Part shown: positions 26,925 to 34,217 of the stretch, in pieces
Position numbering within the stretch: the first letter of the stretch is position 1
Layout of the letters: every line of letters begins with the position of its first letter
Origin: Methylobacterium sp. NEAU K
GTDB taxonomy: Bacteria; Pseudomonadota; Alphaproteobacteria; Rhizobiales; Beijerinckiaceae
Direction: 5' to 3'
NCBI RefSeq assembly: GCF_030700285.1
Contig: NZ_JAUYZJ010000039.1
Coordinates: 1 to 45,878, forward strand
Length of the DNA stretch: 45,878 nt
Made by a program: the position numbers and the translations under genes
Notes under the pieces: generated by a model
The model's database searches: none
The model's input: only the letters and a program-made list of their open reading frames with translations
What the model was told of the DNA's origin: nothing

Positions 26925-27383
26925 ATGCGCACGAACACGGACATCACCGGCACGGATGCCGACGGTCTAGACTCCGGTAGCTCTCTCGGCGAGACGCATG
27001 TCCCGAGCGTCGGCATCTTCTGGGGCGTACCCGACGGCGGGCGCACGGTCCTGATCACGGACCGCACGCTCCTGGCCGAGGCGGAAGCCTACGGCGACTG
27101 CCTCACCCACCCGCGCGGGCACCACGAGGTCTGGGAGGCTTGGCGCAAGCTCGGCACCACGGTGCTGCGCCGCCGCGGCCTGCCGCCGGCCATCGCGGGC
27201 CACGAGTATGAGGCGTTCCCTCGCGGGCGGGTGGTCTACATGCGCGGGCCGGCGCGGTTCACCCTCTACGCCGACCGGCGGCTGCAAGGGCCGGAGACGA
27301 TCGCCGACCTCATCCGGCTGTTCGGCCTCGTCGGGAAGCACCACACGGTGCGCTCGGACGGGCACTACCGCACCCTCGCCTGA
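26925..27383 (+). CDS. Conserved-looking hypothetical cytosolic protein
   Basis: 152 residues, no signal peptide. Protein-like composition with motifs VPSVGIFWGVPDGGRTVLITDRT and HPRGHHEVWEAWRKLGTT. Lies between the secreted protein and the nucleotidyltransferase-like gene, all in the same direction with short gaps. I do not recognise the family. Confidence 0.6.
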   Translation: MRTNTDITGTDADGLDSGSSLGETHVPSVGIFWGVPDGGRTVLITDRTLLAEAEAYGDCLTHPRGHHEVWEAWRKLGTTVLRRRGLPPAIAGHEYEAFPRGRVVYMRGPARFTLYADRRLQGPETIADLIRLFGLVGKHHTVRSDGHYRTLA

Positions 27384-27400
27384 GACGGAGGTCCCGCAGT

Positions 27401-28105
27401 ATGGGCGGCAGCTCAGCCGACATCGAGGCGCTCCTCGTCGACGTCAACGACCCGAGCAACCTGACGCCGGGAATGCTACCGGCGATCTTCCGCGATATCG
27501 TCGGAGAGCTCGACGCGGAGGGCTGTGCCTACGCCGTGGTCGGGCGCATCGCGCTGACGCTGCACGAGCAGGCGCGGTTCGTGCGCGCGATCGAGATCGT
27601 CGCCGACCTCGGCGCGGACGGGCGCGAGCGCGCCGCGGACCTCGAGCGGGCGACGCGCGCAAGGTTCCTGGCGCACATGGACCCGAAGCTGTGTCCGCGG
27701 CCCATCGAGGTGACTCTGCGGCCCTGCGCCTGCGCGACCGAAGCGGGTCTACTGGCGGATGCGATCACCCGCCCGTGGTTCGGTGTCCCGTCGCGGCTTG
27801 CAAGCGCGGAGCACCTCCTCTGGCTGTGGTGTCGGTCGGACGCCATTGACAATCACGCGGATGCCGCCGCTCTGATCGCGGGCGGCGCCGTCGATCTCTA
27901 CCGCGTGCAAGGCCTACTGCGCGAGACGGACGACCTGGAAGAGAGTGGCCAGACACGGCTGCGGCTGGCGATCGGTGACGCTGTTCTGTCGACGACGTTC
28001 TCGTTCAGCCGATTCATGAGCGAGCGGCGCGCCGGCCTCGACCCGAACTACGTGCCGGTCTGGCGCCGGCCCCTCGAAGACAGCGACGAGGCGAAGCCGG
28101 GCTGA
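27401..28105 (+). CDS. Nucleotidyltransferase-like protein (catalytically doubtful)
   Basis: 234 residues; ATG 27401 follows a GGAGG site. Around residues 40-75 CAYAVVGRIALTLHEQARFVRAIEIVADL matches the shape of the AbiEii/polymerase-beta-like nucleotidyltransferase fold (hGGxAL...RxTxDIDL), but the second Gly is Arg and the catalytic D-x-D is replaced by E-x-V, so activity is doubtful. It lies 17 bases downstream of the 26925 gene. Position inside an accessory region is compatible with a decayed or regulatory toxin-type component; that is inference. Confidence 0.5.
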   Translation: MGGSSADIEALLVDVNDPSNLTPGMLPAIFRDIVGELDAEGCAYAVVGRIALTLHEQARFVRAIEIVADLGADGRERAADLERATRARFLAHMDPKLCPRPIEVTLRPCACATEAGLLADAITRPWFGVPSRLASAEHLLWLWCRSDAIDNHADAAALIAGGAVDLYRVQGLLRETDDLEESGQTRLRLAIGDAVLSTTFSFSRFMSERRAGLDPNYVPVWRRPLEDSDEAKPG

Positions 28106-28636
28106 TCGGGTGCAAGCGCGTCCCGCTCTCACGTTCTGGGGCGTCGGCAGCGACTGAGGGCCCTGGCGGCTCGCGTTGCCAGTGCAGGACGTCGCTGTGC
28201 GCCCGGACGCACACTGCTGCAGCCGGCGTGAAGACGTCGGCTGCTCGCGCGTAACGCCGACCGGCGTCCGCACGAGGGTCGGCGCCATCGCTGCGGAGGC
28301 GAGCGGCGGACACGCCTGCGCACCACGCCCCGGACGGCGCTATGTTTCTCCGAAACCTGCATCGACCGGATGGGACGACCGCTTGCCGCCCCTACTCCCT
28401 GCCGGCGCACCGCCGGCGCCGGCCACACTCGCGCTCACCCCCCCCACCGACGCGCCAGATACACTTCGGGCGCCGTCAACCCAGCTGGGGCCATACGATG
28501 GCCGACCGCCGCTCGACCCCGGACATAGCCGTCTCCTGACTGAATGCCGGCCGTGCTCACCTCTTCCGCGGCGACACCATCCAGCGGCACCCTCACCCCC
28601 ACAACGGTGTTTCGGGGCACTCCGCGGCCCCGCCAA

Positions 28637-28735
28637 GTGTTTGAAACTCGAGAGGTCAGAATGGCCCGGTTCGGCCGACAAACGGCCTACGCGGCCAACG
28701 GCGAGCTGTAGCTCGCCCCCAGCACGACCGCCGCC
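28637..28735 (+). repeat. Motif copy 1 (paired with 42315-42414)
   Basis: Begins GTGTTTGAAACT and, 66 bases later, has GCGAGCTGTAGCTCGCCCCC; both blocks are exact matches to the copy at 42.3 kb, in the same orientation and with nearly the same spacing. The second block folds into GGCGAGCT/AGCTCGCC. Confidence 0.65.
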
Positions 28736-28754
28736 CTCCTACCGCAGTTGACCC

Positions 28755-28817
28755 GAAGCGGAAGTTGGAGACGTCCGCTTCCGACAGTTCAAGACGGCAG
28801 CTAAGCGTAGCCGTCTT
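28755..28817. repeat. Two tandem 8-11-8 hairpins
   Basis: GAAGCGGA/TCCGCTTC (28755-28781) and AAGACGGC/GCCGTCTT (28791-28817), each with an 8-bp perfect stem and an 11-base loop, 9 bases apart. Could be recombination-site structure or bidirectional termination. Confidence 0.6.
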
Positions 28818-28832
28818 AATTAGCGGCAGATC

Positions 28833-28860
28833 GCAGATTCGAGCCCTGTCGGGGTCGCCA
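28833..28860 (+). other. tRNA-3'-end-like sequence (possible att scar)
   Basis: CAGATTCGAGCCCTGTCGGGGTCGCCA-type sequence with TTCGAGC loop and terminal CCA, but no matching 5' tRNA half upstream. Shares 17 of the last 24 bases with the tRNA-Arg at 18.8 kb, so it is not an exact att copy. Origin is inference. Confidence 0.35.
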
Positions 28861-29088
28861 CGTGATATCCCTTCTCCCTCGGAGAATGGGCTTTTCGGGA
28901 TCGGACTAGGCCGTTGGAAGGTCGCTTTGAAGCCGTGATCCTATTTGGATTCGCAAGAAGGGGCACACTGACGGATCCGATCGGCATCTCTCGTGATTTC
29001 CTGAGGAACTATGGCACCATGGACTGAAGTATGGATGTCGGAAAGCGCCTTCCGAGCTTGGTCTAGATAGCGCGACCAGAGCCTTCGA

Positions 29089-32000
29089 TCATTCGAACCG
29101 GCTATCGCGCTCCCTGGCTTCGGCCTGCTCACGTCGGCGCTCACGATCGAATCTGTCTCTCAGCGCCTCCCGTGCGCGCTCCATCGGCTCCGCAAGGACA
29201 GGCAGAGCGTCGATGTCGAGCTGCTCAAGAAGATCGAGGCGCGATGCGAACTCTGTAGCCAGCGACCCGCTCCAACTCCTCGGATGGAGGCGTTCGACGA
29301 TGGTCTCAAAAACCAAGACAGGGTCGGGGGCGCTCGAAAGCAGGTGTCGCATCAAGCTCGTCCAGCCAAGGGGGGCCTCCTCGTCGGGCCGCTCGGACAA
29401 CTGCACGAAGGCCGCAGCGAGAGGGAAGCGCTCCAACGGTTCGCGACCGCACCATGCAAGCACGACATCGTCGGACACCGCGCTCATAGGAAGCTTGCCC
29501 GAACGCGGGAGCTCATTCAGCAACTCGGCGCTCCTTCGGCGAGAGATCTCGTCGCCTGAGAACAGTGTATCGAGCATCTCGATTGGGTGGACCTCTAATA
29601 GTGCCTGCATCAGGTCGTCGTACTCGTAGTGACTGATCTCGCAGCGGGTCATCGCCTGCATCAGTGTCTGACAAAGGGTTCGCACGGTCGACCGCCCGCT
29701 GTCGCCCACAAGCGACACGCGGACCATCAATGCCAACTCATGGTCCTCAAGGGAGTGACGCCTGCGCTCACGCTCAAACCGAAAATCCGAGAGCAGCACG
29801 CGACCGGTCTCGACAAGATCGGGGCCGGACTCTCGCCTGTTGCTGCGGTCGAGGTGAAACCTCGTGTGGAGGATCTGCCGCGCGATCGCGTTGCCACCCT
29901 CGATCTCGGCAATCGTCAGGAGAAGGCGTTTCAGGTCTGGTTCAGAGACGGTGCTCGCAACGCCGCCGTATGCGAGCCGGGCAAATCGCTCTACTGGGGT
30001 CACCCCGGTCGCGAGCGCGCGATGGAGCCGGGCCAGCGCGGCGTCATCGAACGTCACGTTCGATTGCAGGATGGGAAAAAACGGGGCGAGGATGGGATCT
30101 TCCAGCGCCTCCTCGAGGATCGTCCGTGCGAGGGCGGCATCCCGCCGTTCGACGCCGGTCAAGAACCCGCACAAGACGGAGACACCTGGTTTCGAGGCGG
30201 CAGCGGTGTGTGCACGAAGGGCGTCCCAGGTCGCTTGTAGCGCCTCGGATATCTCGGCCAAACCTTCTCCAAAGAACCCGACCTTGTAGCTGTCAGCCTC
30301 GACCAGATCAGGCAGCAGAGCATGGAACGCGACCTCGTCTGAGATGATTTCCTGCGCCAAGCGCTTGATCACCGTGATCTCGCGCGTTCCCGTGTCGTCA
30401 TCCTCGACCGGATCGTCGAGATCCCTGCTGTGCCCGCCCCCGTGCAGAACGACGTGGCGGATCTTGTCGATCGTGGTCCGCGGACGCAGAGCGTCCTCAA
30501 GTGCTCCGAGCTCGGCCAGCGCGTCCGGCGATAGATGCTCGCCGCCATAGATGCGCGTTTGTCGAACGGCGACCCAACCGTCGCGCCAGAAGCCGTGCAC
30601 ACCGACGATGGTATGGATGAGACGCGTCAACTCAGCGGCTTGGCCGCCCCGCACCCACAGACCTCGAAACGCGCGGGCGACCACGTCCCGCACGCCATCG
30701 GGGACGGGGCCGTTCGCGGACAGGAACGGCGCCGCGAGCCCGAGCGCGGCTCCGTACCATTCGCGAACTTCCTGTTCGTTGCGCGGGTGAAGGCCGTAAC
30801 CGCGCGAGCGCGCACCGAACTCGAAGTCATAGCCAGAGGTGAACAGCTCCGTCCTCATAACGGCCCGCAGCAACCTGATGCCGAGGCGCTGCTCGTTCTC
30901 GTCCGCGGAACGCAGCAGCCGTTCTACGACCTTGAGGCGCAGTTCGAGGGGCGCTCGCGTTCCCGACAGTCTGATAGGGAACAGAGATTCCAAGATTTCG
31001 GCGGCGTCGCCTCGGAGGCGATTTTCTTTTGGCAACCGAGCAAGCTGCACGAGGAGCGTCGCTGCGCGTTCGAAATGCGCCGGCTCATAAGCGAGCGCGC
31101 GTAGCAATCGGACGAATGGGGTACATTTCCGGATTGCTTCGTCATCCGCCCCCTGCATCGCGGTTTCCAACGCGGCCAATACCGCTTCCGGCGCAACCGG
31201 AGCGACGTTGGTCAGCACCGCGATCCCGAGTTCGTTGAGGTGCGTGATATCGGCGAGCAAGCCGCCCGGCGCGAGCCACGATCGCACGATGTCGCGCGCC
31301 TCCTCGCTGGCGTCGAGGTAGCCGAGACGCCGGGAGAAGGAGCGCAGGACGCGGTCTGAGGCGGCCTCCACCAGCGCAGCCATCAAACGGGAGCGCGGTA
31401 TCTCTTCAAGCGCGGTGGCCGCGAGGCGGTTAGCGACGGCGTGCGGAAGCACCGCCCGCCATGGTCCGCGCGCCTGCACAAGCTGACGCCGCTTCAGCCT
31501 GATCGCGGCGGTTCGCACGTCTTCCGCTGTACGACCGATCACATTGCCCAGGACCGGCAGCTCGGCGGCTTCGCCGTCGAGAGACTCACCCTCGAACGAG
31601 TAGAGTAGGGCGCAGACCTGCGCGATCGGCAGCAGCGACGCGTCTGGGGCGTCACGCTGCTCGAACAGCCGCCGAAACAGCTCCTTGTCGCCGAGGCTTG
31701 CAACAGTCCCGCTCCTAGGCGCGACCTCGGCCAGCGCGAGCGCGATGCGTGCGTTGCCTCCGGAGAACTCTGCGATGGTGCGCGCGTCAACCTGCGACAG
31801 TGACGGGAAGCGCCGAGCCAGCAGTTGCTCGATGAGCGCCGCAGATGACGTCTCAAGGATGAATACGTCGGTGCCCTCGGGCTCGCCGTCCTGGATGTCG
31901 TACTCGATCGTGAGCAGACTGACCGTCGAGCCCTCCGCCTTGACGATCTCGGTCAACCGCCGGTGCGTCTCCGGCGGACAGTTGTCGATCACGAGGATCG

Positions 32001-32883
32001 CGCGGGTGCGACCGGCGATCAGGTCGGATGCAAGGCCGACCGGCGACGGATCAGGCTCGTCGGCAATATCGGCATAGAACGCCAGCGATGGGTCGAGGCC
32101 CGGTTTGCCGACGCTCGAGTCGAACAACGCCTCGGCGAGCCGCGTTTTGCCGACGCCAGACAGCCCCACGAGGCGCACAGACTTGCCCGGCTCGCTCAGT
32201 TCAGCTCGAATACGTTCGATACCGCCGGCCGCGCTTAGACTGTCGGCCTCATCGATAGCGTTCGTCCTAATGCGGGCGGCATCGTCCAGCAGGTAGGAAG
32301 GGTCCGCCCCGGCGGGCTGCGACGACCACCGGCCGAACGGGCGCCAGCCGCGCAACGAACGGCCGATCCGGGCGCGAACCCAGAGAGCCATAGCCGGGTG
32401 GTCGCGGACCCAGGTCGCTACGCGCGTCCGATCGTAGAAGTCGATGGTCAGGTCAGCGGCGGATGGGACGCCGTGCAGTGCCTCCTTCATGGCCGTCCGC
32501 CGGCTATTGAGCACCGGATCAGCCGTCTTGGCACCCGAACTGACGATGACGTAGGCGCCCCTCTCCTCAGCCAGTGCGACGATCGCCGGGCGGAGGATGC
32601 CACGTGGGCGCATCTCCTTGAGGATCGCTGTCCGCGTCATGTCGGACTTCTTGGTTTGGTAGACGGTGGCAGCCCGGCGGATGAAGCCGCCGATGGCGGT
32701 CTCCGGCGGCAACGCGACGCGCACGTCTACACCACCGTCCGGGGCATCCTGATCGCCGCCCGCGGTAACCGCCGCGGTGGGAAGGCCCCTACGGCGCAGC
32801 TCTGCCTCGCACAACAGGTTTATCAGCGTACGGAGATCGCCGTCGCTCAGGGCAGCGACGTCATCGCCAGTGACCTCAAACAT
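29089..32883 (-). CDS. STAND ATPase with N-terminal Mrr-like nuclease domain (anti-phage candidate)
   Basis: 1264-residue protein. Residues about 25-175 look like a PD-(D/E)XK/Mrr-type nuclease: D53 in GGVDVRV and Q76-x-K78 in YQTKKSD. The NTPase domain has Walker A GLSGVGKT (240-247) and Walker B AILVIDN (about 295-301), followed by winged-helix-like segments (to about 520), and a C-terminal half of some 700 residues rich in helical repeats, the usual sensor arm of signal-transduction ATPases. This is the architecture of the Avs group and related STAND defence proteins, which detect phage proteins and then cut DNA; assignment to a named Avs type is not possible here. It is monocistronic, divergent from a recombinase gene. 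No good Shine-Dalgarno precedes ATG 32883, so translation may be weak. Function is inferred from domains. Confidence 0.8.
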   Translation of the reverse strand: MFEVTGDDVAALSDGDLRTLINLLCEAELRRRGLPTAAVTAGGDQDAPDGGVDVRVALPPETAIGGFIRRAATVYQTKKSDMTRTAILKEMRPRGILRPAIVALAEERGAYVIVSSGAKTADPVLNSRRTAMKEALHGVPSAADLTIDFYDRTRVATWVRDHPAMALWVRARIGRSLRGWRPFGRWSSQPAGADPSYLLDDAARIRTNAIDEADSLSAAGGIERIRAELSEPGKSVRLVGLSGVGKTRLAEALFDSSVGKPGLDPSLAFYADIADEPDPSPVGLASDLIAGRTRAILVIDNCPPETHRRLTEIVKAEGSTVSLLTIEYDIQDGEPEGTDVFILETSSAALIEQLLARRFPSLSQVDARTIAEFSGGNARIALALAEVAPRSGTVASLGDKELFRRLFEQRDAPDASLLPIAQVCALLYSFEGESLDGEAAELPVLGNVIGRTAEDVRTAAIRLKRRQLVQARGPWRAVLPHAVANRLAATALEEIPRSRLMAALVEAASDRVLRSFSRRLGYLDASEEARDIVRSWLAPGGLLADITHLNELGIAVLTNVAPVAPEAVLAALETAMQGADDEAIRKCTPFVRLLRALAYEPAHFERAATLLVQLARLPKENRLRGDAAEILESLFPIRLSGTRAPLELRLKVVERLLRSADENEQRLGIRLLRAVMRTELFTSGYDFEFGARSRGYGLHPRNEQEVREWYGAALGLAAPFLSANGPVPDGVRDVVARAFRGLWVRGGQAAELTRLIHTIVGVHGFWRDGWVAVRQTRIYGGEHLSPDALAELGALEDALRPRTTIDKIRHVVLHGGGHSRDLDDPVEDDDTGTREITVIKRLAQEIISDEVAFHALLPDLVEADSYKVGFFGEGLAEISEALQATWDALRAHTAAASKPGVSVLCGFLTGVERRDAALARTILEEALEDPILAPFFPILQSNVTFDDAALARLHRALATGVTPVERFARLAYGGVASTVSEPDLKRLLLTIAEIEGGNAIARQILHTRFHLDRSNRRESGPDLVETGRVLLSDFRFERERRRHSLEDHELALMVRVSLVGDSGRSTVRTLCQTLMQAMTRCEISHYEYDDLMQALLEVHPIEMLDTLFSGDEISRRRSAELLNELPRSGKLPMSAVSDDVVLAWCGREPLERFPLAAAFVQLSERPDEEAPLGWTSLMRHLLSSAPDPVLVFETIVERLHPRSWSGSLATEFASRLDLLEQLDIDALPVLAEPMERAREALRDRFDRERRREQAEARERDSRFE

Positions 32884-33090
32884 GCGAACTATTTAGGGTT
32901 GCCGTCGCTCTTTGGCAGCCGCGAGATGCGGTGGTGTTAGAGGCAGCGGTGCAGGCTTGAACACGTCGAATATGGGATAGTCTGATACCGGCCGTCGAGC
33001 CGATTTCTGATGGATGTTGGCGTGCCGCTGCGGCGCGAGCGGATCGCAGCCGGGGTGTGATGTTAAGGGCTCCACAAACGGAGCATTGCT
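32884..33090. promoter_or_regulatory. Divergent region between STAND gene and recombinase
   Basis: Contains start regions for both genes. A small inverted repeat GCTCC-ACAAAC-GGAGC (about 33069-33084) lies just before the recombinase start and includes its GGAG site, so it could mask translation. Confidence 0.45.
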
Positions 33091-33711
33091 ATGCCCACCA
33101 CCATCGAGATCATTCGCAGGCCCTGGAACCTGGGACGCCTGATCGGCCCTAAGCCGCCGTTCAAGCCGAAGCATATCTGGGCGATCCGCACCCGCCTGCA
33201 GCACGAGGGCCGCACCCGCGACCTCGCCCTGTTCAACACCGCCATCGACAGCAAGCTGCGCGGCTGCGACCTCGTCCGCCTGCGCGTGGCCGACGTCCAC
33301 CTTGGCGACGGCGTCCGCTTGCGCACCACCATCGTGCAGCAGAAGACCGGCCGGCCCGTGCCGTTCGAGCTGACCGAGACGACCCGCGAGACGTTGGCGG
33401 CTTGGCTGAAGCTGCGGGGACCGCGGGCCAGCGATTGGTTGTTTCCCAGCCGCAGCCGCCCCGGCGAGCACCTGACGACGCGCCAGTACGGCCGGCTCGT
33501 CGACGAGTGGGTGGCGCTGATCGGCCTAGACCCGGCGGGCTACGGCACGCACAGCCTGCGCCGGACGAAGGTCGCGCTGATCTACCGGCGGACGGGCAAC
33601 CTACGCGCCTGTCAGCTGCTGCTCGGGCACACCAAGCTCGAGAGCACGGTGCGCTATCTCGGCATTGAGGCGGATGACGCCCTGGTGTTGTCCGAGCAGA
33701 CTGACATCTGA
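33091..33711 (+). CDS. Short tyrosine recombinase/integrase
   Basis: 206 residues, essentially a catalytic domain without the usual N-terminal arm/core-binding domains, similar in size to FimB/FimE-type recombinases. The complete catalytic set is visible: R57 (KLRGCDL), K85 (QQKTGRP), H154-x-x-R157 (THSLRRTK), H180 (LLGHTK) and nucleophile Y189 (VRYLGI). It could act on a nearby invertible segment or on mobile-element ends. Oriented away from the STAND gene and followed by the metal-uptake block. No matching att pair was proven. Confidence 0.9.
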   Translation: MPTTIEIIRRPWNLGRLIGPKPPFKPKHIWAIRTRLQHEGRTRDLALFNTAIDSKLRGCDLVRLRVADVHLGDGVRLRTTIVQQKTGRPVPFELTETTRETLAAWLKLRGPRASDWLFPSRSRPGEHLTTRQYGRLVDEWVALIGLDPAGYGTHSLRRTKVALIYRRTGNLRACQLLLGHTKLESTVRYLGIEADDALVLSEQTDI

Positions 33712-33952
33712 CCCTCACCGCGGCGGCCCCAATGGGCTGCCGCATCTAGCGACCCACCGTCCGAGAAGGGTGGACAGCGGGAGTTGGCTCGACACCTGGA
33801 AGCGGCCCCTCGGCATGAGCCTGTTCCCAGTCCTGTCGGCAGCGATCGAACACTCGCAGAGGCGATCTCCGGAATGCAGCCAAAAGGGCACACATCACAG
33901 GAACGTGCCTCGTCGCGTTGACGGAGCGTCGGCCGATCACCTAGCCTGACCG
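33712..33952. other. Intergenic region before the riboswitch
   Basis: No gene supported. It includes an inverted repeat CCACC-GTCCGAGAA-GGGTGG (about 33754-33773) and should hold the promoter for the riboswitch-controlled genes. Confidence 0.4.
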
Positions 33953-34133
33953 TGACGGTTCCCTTCGGGGATCAAAAGGGAACGCGGTGAGGGGCCTGCC
34001 TCGATGCCGCGGCTGCCCCCGCAACTGTAAGCGGCGAGTCCTTCATCACGACGTCACTGGGCAGTCTCGCCCGGGAAGACGATGAGAGGGCGACGACCCG
34101 CGAGCCAGGAGACCTGCCGTCAGCCGTGGTCAC
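33953..34133 (+). ncRNA. Cobalamin (B12) riboswitch
   Basis: Shows the conserved elements: GGTTCCC...AAAAGGGAACGCGGTGAG at the 5' end, the core CTGCCCCCGCAACTGTAAGCGG, CACTGGGCAGTCTCGCCCGGGAAGAC-type stem, and the B12 box AGCCAGGAGACCTGCC at 34103-34118. It lies about 85 bases before the first TonB receptor start. Such elements repress downstream genes when adenosyl/methylcobalamin is plentiful. Confidence 0.93.
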
Positions 34134-34217
34134 ACGCGAAACGCGCCGGGCGGGGTGTCCAGGTGGGTGACGAGGCGGCCATGCTGACGTGGTCTTCTCG
34201 GACTTGTTCGCGGTGAC

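Larger units (their letters stand above)
28106..29088. other. Long intergenic region with repeat motif, hairpins and tRNA-like end
   Basis: No gene supported. Contains a C-rich stretch on the plus strand (28340-28500), the motif shared with 42.3 kb (28637-28735), two tandem hairpins (28755-28817) and a tRNA-3'-end-like sequence (28833-28860), each listed separately. The last 200 bases, downstream of the STAND gene, show nothing further. Confidence 0.5.

Noticed and set aside
28833..28860. A complete tRNA gene near 28.8 kb
   Set aside because: Only a T-arm-like and CCA end exists; no acceptor 5' strand, D-arm or anticodon arm upstream at the right distance.
29089..32883. Assignment of the STAND protein to a specific Avs type
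   Set aside because: Domain order fits several types; the sensor half cannot be compared without a search.
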